Source: Globisporangium splendens (Eukaryota > Oomycota > Peronosporomycetes > Pythiales > Pythiaceae). Taken from it: 64,000 bases of DNA. Under the pieces are notes generated by a model that was not told the DNA's origin, searched no databases, and worked only from the letters and a program-made list of their open reading frames with translations. Made by a program: the position numbers and the translations under genes. Shown here piece after piece: positions 58,952 to 64,000 of the stretch (the stretch's first letter is position 1; the number at the start of each line of letters is the position of its first letter). The stretch spans positions 372,001 to 436,000 of the forward strand of contig VFIW01000002.1 of the NCBI GenBank assembly GCA_006386115.1, written 5' to 3'.

Positions 58952-61304
58952 ATGGAGGCATCACTCTTGCTGGCGTTGCTCTCGCTAGGTCTGATCGCTG
59001 TGTTCGCGTTCTCATGCTGGTACCAATGCCACCGAGCGAACGTCCCGCTTAGCCTCCACGACCTTCGAGTGCCACTTTTGCCAATGTACGTGCCAGTTGT
59101 CCGCTTCTATTGCCATTATCGACCCTTATCTGTCTCTTCAACAGTAACTTACTCATGTTCATGTTACAACTGTGTGCTGCAAATTGCTTCGGCCGGACGA
59201 CCAGTGCTGCTGGACATCGACTGCAACTCGCATTGAAGTACGTTGAGCTTAACTGCCCCTGGGGGGTTAATCCAATGACTCCACTGATGCGGTCGACATG
59301 GCTCGCTAATAGCAAGCATGGGCTCGGATTGTATGATGTCAACACAACAGGTGTGCAAGTGATGGCTATCGTCGCTGTGGCTTCTGTGGCTTTGAGAACT
59401 TCAAGCGGCTCCCATTCTGCTGTCTCTGCGGTGAAAGCGTGGCGCACATTCCGGCGCAATCGGGACTCGACAAGAGCGCGTCCTTCCCCCAAGCCATACC
59501 TCCTGATGAGGGGTCATTTCACGACGGTGGTGCTTCCGTCAACACCTCCCAGCGTCACAAGCGAGCAAAGTACGTCTATTTTTTGTAGTAAGCGCACGGT
59601 TAAAGCCAACCACGGTGACTCATTGTTCTTATTATTCTGTTCTTTGTGCGTAGAAACCGGAAGGAGTGGATGCGCAAGGTGGACGCAACGAGCGAGTTGT
59701 ATTGGTGTCGCCAGGTGTGCTGCAAAATCAAATCCACGACTGAGACGCATCCTCGACCTACGGGGTATGCGTTCGCCTTCATCCATCCACACGGCCCAGC
59801 AACGACGGTGTACTTCGATCCTCAGTCGTCGTCGTGTGATGCCGTCGCCAGCGAATCTTCAAGTCGCGAGTTCAAAATACAGATTGTCGTTGACCCACAA
59901 CCACCATGTCTTCTGTGGGAAATTGAAGGAGAGCAACTCCACGAGGACAACCGTCAAGTGCCACCCAAACCAGAATACATCTCCAAATCAGCACTGATTG
60001 CCAGGTTGGACCAAGGAGGTTGTGATTCGACAAAGTATACTCTCACACCATCAAGTCTGGCGGATCCGATGCAGTTCCCCATTTTCAACGACGAAGAAGC
60101 ATCGCCATCCAAGCAGCACTTACAAGACACACTTCGAATCGCCGACCAAGATTTCCCGACCAAGTTTGCCCACTTTGTGACAACCACCGCTGGGCTCTGT
60201 GTACCCGCTACCCAAGAACGCATCACTCTTCACGTGCGTCGAGACCACTTGGTTGCTGATTCTGTCGAGTCCCTGAGTCTGATCCCCCGAGAGCACATAC
60301 GGTCGGCGATGCGGATCCACTTTGTTGGCGAACGTGGCCTGGACGCTGGTGGCCTTCATCGTGAGTGGCTTCTGCTGCTGAACCAAAGTCTGGCAGACGA
60401 ATCCACCGGTGTGTTTCGTTGTGTGGACGCGGCCGAGCAGACCTTCTACCTGAATCCAAACTCAGCGCACGATATCGGCGATGACCACCTCGCGTATTTT
60501 CTTGCGGCTGGATGTCTTATCGGTCGCTCATTGCTTGAAGGACACGTGCTGGGGTTCCACTTGGCGCTGCCGCTTCTGAAGTTGATCCTGGGGCTCCCAG
60601 TATCGTTCAACGATCTAGAATATTTTGACAGTGAAGCATATAAGAGCATGCTGTGGATCCTCGCGAGTGAGGATATCGAATCTCTTGGTCTCACGCTCAG
60701 TCTCATGGACACACAAGGTGATCGCCTGGTCGAAGTCGACTTGATCGAGGACGGGCGTGACATCGCCGTCACCCAAGAGAACAAGGAGCTGTACCTGGAG
60801 CGCCGATTCCAGTATCTCCTGTTTGAGAGTGTCTCGAGTCAGCTGTACGCGTTCCTCAAGGGAGTCTACGACGTGATCCCGCAAGAGCTCCTGTTGCTCT
60901 TTGACCCCGAAGAGTTTGATTACCTGCTCTGTGGCTCGGACGAGATCGACGTGGACGACTGGCAGCGCAACGCGCAATGGAGCGACAATCTGCGTGACCA
61001 CGACGTGCTGAGGTGGTTCTGGGAGATCGTGCGCGAGATGCCGAACGAGCACCGCCGTCGCCTGCTGCACTTTGCGACGGGCTCGTCTCGGGTCCCGATC
61101 GCGGGCTTCAGTGCGTTGACTAGCCTCGACGGCCGGTTGTACCCGTTCACACTGAAGGGTGTGTCTCTGGAGGAGAACGAGTACATCTGGAGCCATGCGT
61201 GCTTCAACCAGTTGGATCTGCCGTTGTTCGCGACTCGAGCCAAGCTGAGCGAAGCGTTGTCTGCGACATTGGACACCGACACGCACGGGTTCACGACGGA
61301 ATAA
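58952..61304 (+). CDS. Membrane-anchored RanBP2-finger HECT E3 ubiquitin ligase, copy 2
   Basis: Exons 58952-59085, 59351-59569 and 59654-61304 join in phase to 667 aa. Exon 1: MEASLLLALLSLGLIAVFAF membrane anchor then LHDLRVPLLP. Exon 2: zinc finger CGFCGFENFKRLPFCCLC and a polar tail. Exon 3: RKEWMRKVDATSELYWC, a divergent linker, then a HECT domain nearly identical to copy 1 from LQDTLRIADQDFPT onward, including GLDAGGLHREWLLLL, YLNPNSAHDIGDDHL and active-site SHACFNQLDLP. Intron positions and phases equal those of copies 1 and 3, so the three are true paralogues. The N-terminal 240 residues have diverged much more than the HECT part, which points to conversion of the 3' half. The gene is complete and presumably functional. 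Confidence 0.87.
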
Positions 61305-61557
61305 ATAAAACCTCAAGTGTCGTGTGTTGTGTTTCGAAGTAATAAATATCGAGGATGGAGTTTATCCAAGTCAATTTACACAGTAAACTCACGCGTCTGC
61401 ACAAAAGCCTTCTTAAAGTACATCATACCCATTTCTATACTTGTCGCTTTGCAGCATTATTTCCATTGAGGTTGCTCTCTCGACTTACGCTCTAACCGGT
61501 TTTGTCGCTGGCAGCGGTTAGTTCCGTTGTTCTCGAGGTCGCCTAAAATCAGACGTG
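60119..61557 (+). repeat. Duplicated HECT tract, copy 2
   Basis: Nearly identical, inverted, to 33022-34447. It includes the last about 395 codons and about 250 bp of 3' flank. Identity stops at GACGTGG, directly next to a LINE 3' fragment. Confidence 0.85.
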
Positions 61558-61559
61558 GT

Positions 61560-61660
61560 CACATTTACACTCCTGTATGAAATTCGTAATGAAGATTAGT
61601 TAGGAGAATGGATATTGTAGGTCACGACGATGAACCTAAATATACCTCATATTATAAAGA
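61560..61660 (+). mobile_element. 100-bp LINE 3'-end fragment
   Basis: CACATTTACACTCCTG through TATTATAAAG matches the 3' UTR of the composite LINE (29350-29450) with several substitutions. It is a heavily 5'-truncated insertion, older than the pair at 23.5-29.5 kb, at the exact edge of the duplicated HECT tract. Confidence 0.85.
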
Positions 61661-61707
61661 TATAGAGCTGAAAAACGATCCACAGGAAAAGAAAGAACCA
61701 ATTGCTC

Positions 61708-63191
61708 CAGTTATCTACGCTGAACGACAGAAACGAGTGAGGAAACGCAAGGAATGGCAGCGCAAGCTCGACGTAAATAGCAGCTTGTTCTGGTATTGAG
61801 AAAGTAACGTCGGCAGTGACCTTCGCTTCCCAGGATGCCCGCTACGGTACACGAAACACTTCAACAATGGGGTTGCCTCGACGGAAAGGGTGCATTTTAA
61901 CGCGCTACAAACGCTTACGAAGAGTAGCTCCCGGTTCCTCTCGCACTTGAAGCCGTCGTTAAAACGCTAAACGATGAAGCTGCTTCATTCGCATTGGTGC
62001 TGACGGAATCACCCTTGTTGAGTCCTGCCCAGATGCCGGTCCAGGACACAAACGCTGATCAGCAAGCCTTGCAGTGGCCAATTGCGCTACTGATGGCGTC
62101 TCGAGATTTTCCGACCAAGTACACGGAGTTCGTGTCCCAGGCAGCGCCTTCACTCGCGCCAGCAACGAGTGAAGATGTGCGGCTTAGTGTGCTTCCCATC
62201 AATGTGCTGGACGATTCCATGCAATACCTCAGTTTCATTCCACGGCGATACATCCGCTCGGCCATGCGAGTCTATTTCCTCGACGAGACCGGAGTCGACG
62301 CGGGCGGACTCCACCGAGAGTGGTTTGCGCTTCTCGATCAAAAGCTGCCGGACCATCTAACGGAGTCTTTCGACGCGTGAACGCGCGCGATCAGACGTTC
62401 TACTTGAACCCGAACTCGGCGCACGATATTGGTCCAGACCACCTGATGCACCATTTCGCAACGGGAAGGTGATCAGAAGAGCGCTGCTGGAAGGGCAAAT
62501 CCTTGACTTCCACTTGCCATTGCCTCTGATCAAGATCATATTCGGGCTGCTTGCGGCCGTCTCGGATATGGAGCATTTCGACCCCGAGACGTACAAGAAC
62601 CTGCTGTGGATCATGGAGAACGATATCGCGGTGGCAAGTCTGCAACTAGACTTTACTATGACCGAGCGACGTGGGAGCAAGATAGGTGTGGTTGACCTCA
62701 TTGAAGGAGGTCGAGATATCAACGTGACAAACGACAACAAGGCACTATATCTGGATCGAATGTTTCGGTACTTAGTCTTCGAGAGCGTGTCGAGCCAGTT
62801 GTACGCGTTCCTGAAGGGAGTGTTCGAAGTGGTCCCGCAGGAGCTGCTCGTGCTGTTGGACACGGAAGAGTTTGACTACTTGTTGTGTGGCTCCGACACG
62901 ATCGACGTGGACGACTGGCAGCGCCACACCGTGTACAGCGACAACCTGAAGGACCACGACGTCCAGGCGTGGTTCTGAAAGATTATGCGGGAGATGCCAG
63001 ACGAGTACCGTCTCCGACTGCTGCATTTCGCGGCGGGCTCGTTCCGTCCTCCCATGGCTGGTTTCCGTGCGTTGACGAGCCGAGACGGTCGCTTGAGCCC
63101 GCTCACGTTGGAAGGTGTGGCAGATGGCGAGAATAACTGGAGTCACGCATGCTTCAATCGACTGGAGCTGCCATTGTGCTACGATTCGTGA
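61708..63191 (+). pseudogene. HECT E3 ligase copy 4, broken and 5'-truncated
   Basis: Begins with a recognisable exon 3 start, RKRKEWQRKLDVNSSLFWY, followed at once by TGA (61797-61799). The linker to about 61980 is degraded. HECT sequence reappears: SRDFPTKYTEFVSQAAPS, FIPRRYIRSAMRVYF, GVDAGGLHREWFALLDQ, a frame change near 62360-62470, RALLEGQILDFHLPLPL, DMEHFDPETYKNLLWIMEN, FLKGVFEVVPQELLVLL, then TGA at 62976-62978 in place of a conserved Trp codon. The C-lobe ends SHACFNRLELPLCYDS with a premature stop that removes the tail. The anchor and zinc-finger exons are absent; a LINE 3' fragment lies in their place. Confidence 0.85.
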
Positions 63192-64000
63192 CTCACGCTG
63201 AGCCTCGCTTTGTACTATGCTTGTGATGGGCACGAAATCCACATCCATCAAATTACTGTTAAATCTTATATTCGAATAGAACAGATCGGATATAGAATTA
63301 AAAGAGTCATGTGCATTCCACAGTGCAACAGCATGACAATCCTAGTTTTCGCGTCATTGTGTTTGAAGAACTCCGCCAACAACATCTACATGGTCTGGCA
63401 TCGCGCTCAATTACAGATCCCACTGTGAGGGATAGGTGGTGACAGTGAAGAGAACTTGGCAGTTCCAGAGCACCACGCATCGCCAATTTCGTCTTCGTGT
63501 TTTTTTTGCCTCAAGCGCTTCCTCACAGATGCCAGCGCGTGCAAGACAAGTGCTACTGCCACACTCTCTGATTCCGAATCATTCATTCGTTTTATTGGGT
63601 TGTCATGTTTAGGAGGGTAAATGCATTTGATTTTGTTCTGGGTGAATTTGGATTGGGTTTGGGTGCATTTGATTCTGTTCTTTGGTGAACTTGGCTTGGA
63701 AAAGGTGCAGTGCACCGGTTTTCAATCGCTTGCTTGCTTCGCATCAGTTGTTGCTCATGGCATATTTGGAGTCCAAATTTTGACTGAAAATTCCGATTAA
63801 TTCTCGCAGGTATCCTGAATGAGAATGATTGCGCCATGCAACTTCAAAGTGGGTTTTCTAGGTGAAAGGTCACTGTTTTATCCGCCCATCTCCATGCACT
63901 TGTGCAGAGTTATGCAAATACGGAGGTTTTGATCAGCCAGAAACACGGCGCTGATTGCTAGTTCGACTTGAACAAGGCGCGAATCCGCATTCGACCGCGC
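63192..64000. other. Right-end spacer with imperfect tandem repeat
   Basis: No convincing gene. At 63622-63663 and 63664-63699 a unit of about 42 bp is repeated (TGCATTTGATT[TC]TGTTCT ... GGTGAA[TC]TTGG). Frames on the minus strand across it are low complexity. Confidence 0.5.

Noticed and set aside
60223..61316. Minus-strand frames (up to 233 codons) opposite HECT copy 2
   Set aside because: The same shadow frames occur opposite HECT copy 1, as expected from their sequence identity; no independent evidence of coding.

Overview
The window is nuclear DNA of a eukaryote with compact, intron-bearing genes, most likely an oomycete (Pythium/Globisporangium/Phytophthora type). Evidence: introns are short (about 45-200 nt) with GTRNGT-like donors (GTACGT, GTGCGT, GTATGT); intergenic gaps are often 100-500 bp; protein families are typical of heterotrophic stramenopiles (TKL-like kinases, BED/hAT-type proteins, 3CxxC zinc proteins); and the mobile elements (EEP-RT-RNase H LINEs, a chromodomain Ty3/Gypsy, MULE remnants) fit oomycete genomes. 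The species cannot be named from sequence alone.

Left third (1-21.4 kb), a conserved housekeeping block: PP2A B55 regulatory subunit (+), a damaged EF-hand gene (-), malonyl-CoA decarboxylase (-), a 3CxxC zinc-binding protein (-), a FAM210/DUF1279 membrane protein (+), RAD1 of the 9-1-1 clamp (-), a NEK-like kinase (+), FAHD1 (+), an armadillo/IQ protein (-), the RagA/Gtr1 GTPase (-), and a large protein with two BED-like zinc fingers on a hAT-transposase-like body (+). For most of these the exon phases could be closed end to end, giving protein lengths close to the known families.

Middle (21.4-48.6 kb), an accessory region: a decayed gene; a pair of 5'-truncated LINE copies joined head to head with 1.08-kb inverted arms; a tandem kinase-pseudokinase gene; two members of a family of membrane-anchored RanBP2-zinc-finger/HECT ubiquitin ligases; and a complete 9.3-kb LINE with a 16-bp target-site duplication, two long intact ORFs and an OTU-type protease domain in ORF1.

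Right (48.6-64 kb): a Ty3/Gypsy chromovirus whose gag start lies in the LINE target site, with a broken gag, protease lesion and one pol nonsense codon, yet carrying an intact 355-codon coiled-coil ORF antisense to the end of pol; its 3' LTR; a graveyard of MULE, Gypsy and HTH-transposase pieces; a third intact HECT gene whose 3' 1.4 kb is nearly identical to the first copy 26 kb away in inverted orientation; and a fourth, broken HECT copy behind a 100-bp LINE 3' fragment.

The housekeeping genes do not form one pathway, although PP2A, NEK, Rag and RAD1 are all growth/cell-cycle regulators. The coherent accessory theme is the expanding HECT cluster (TM segment, RanBP2 finger, an RKEW-x-RK module, HECT) embedded in recent LINE activity.
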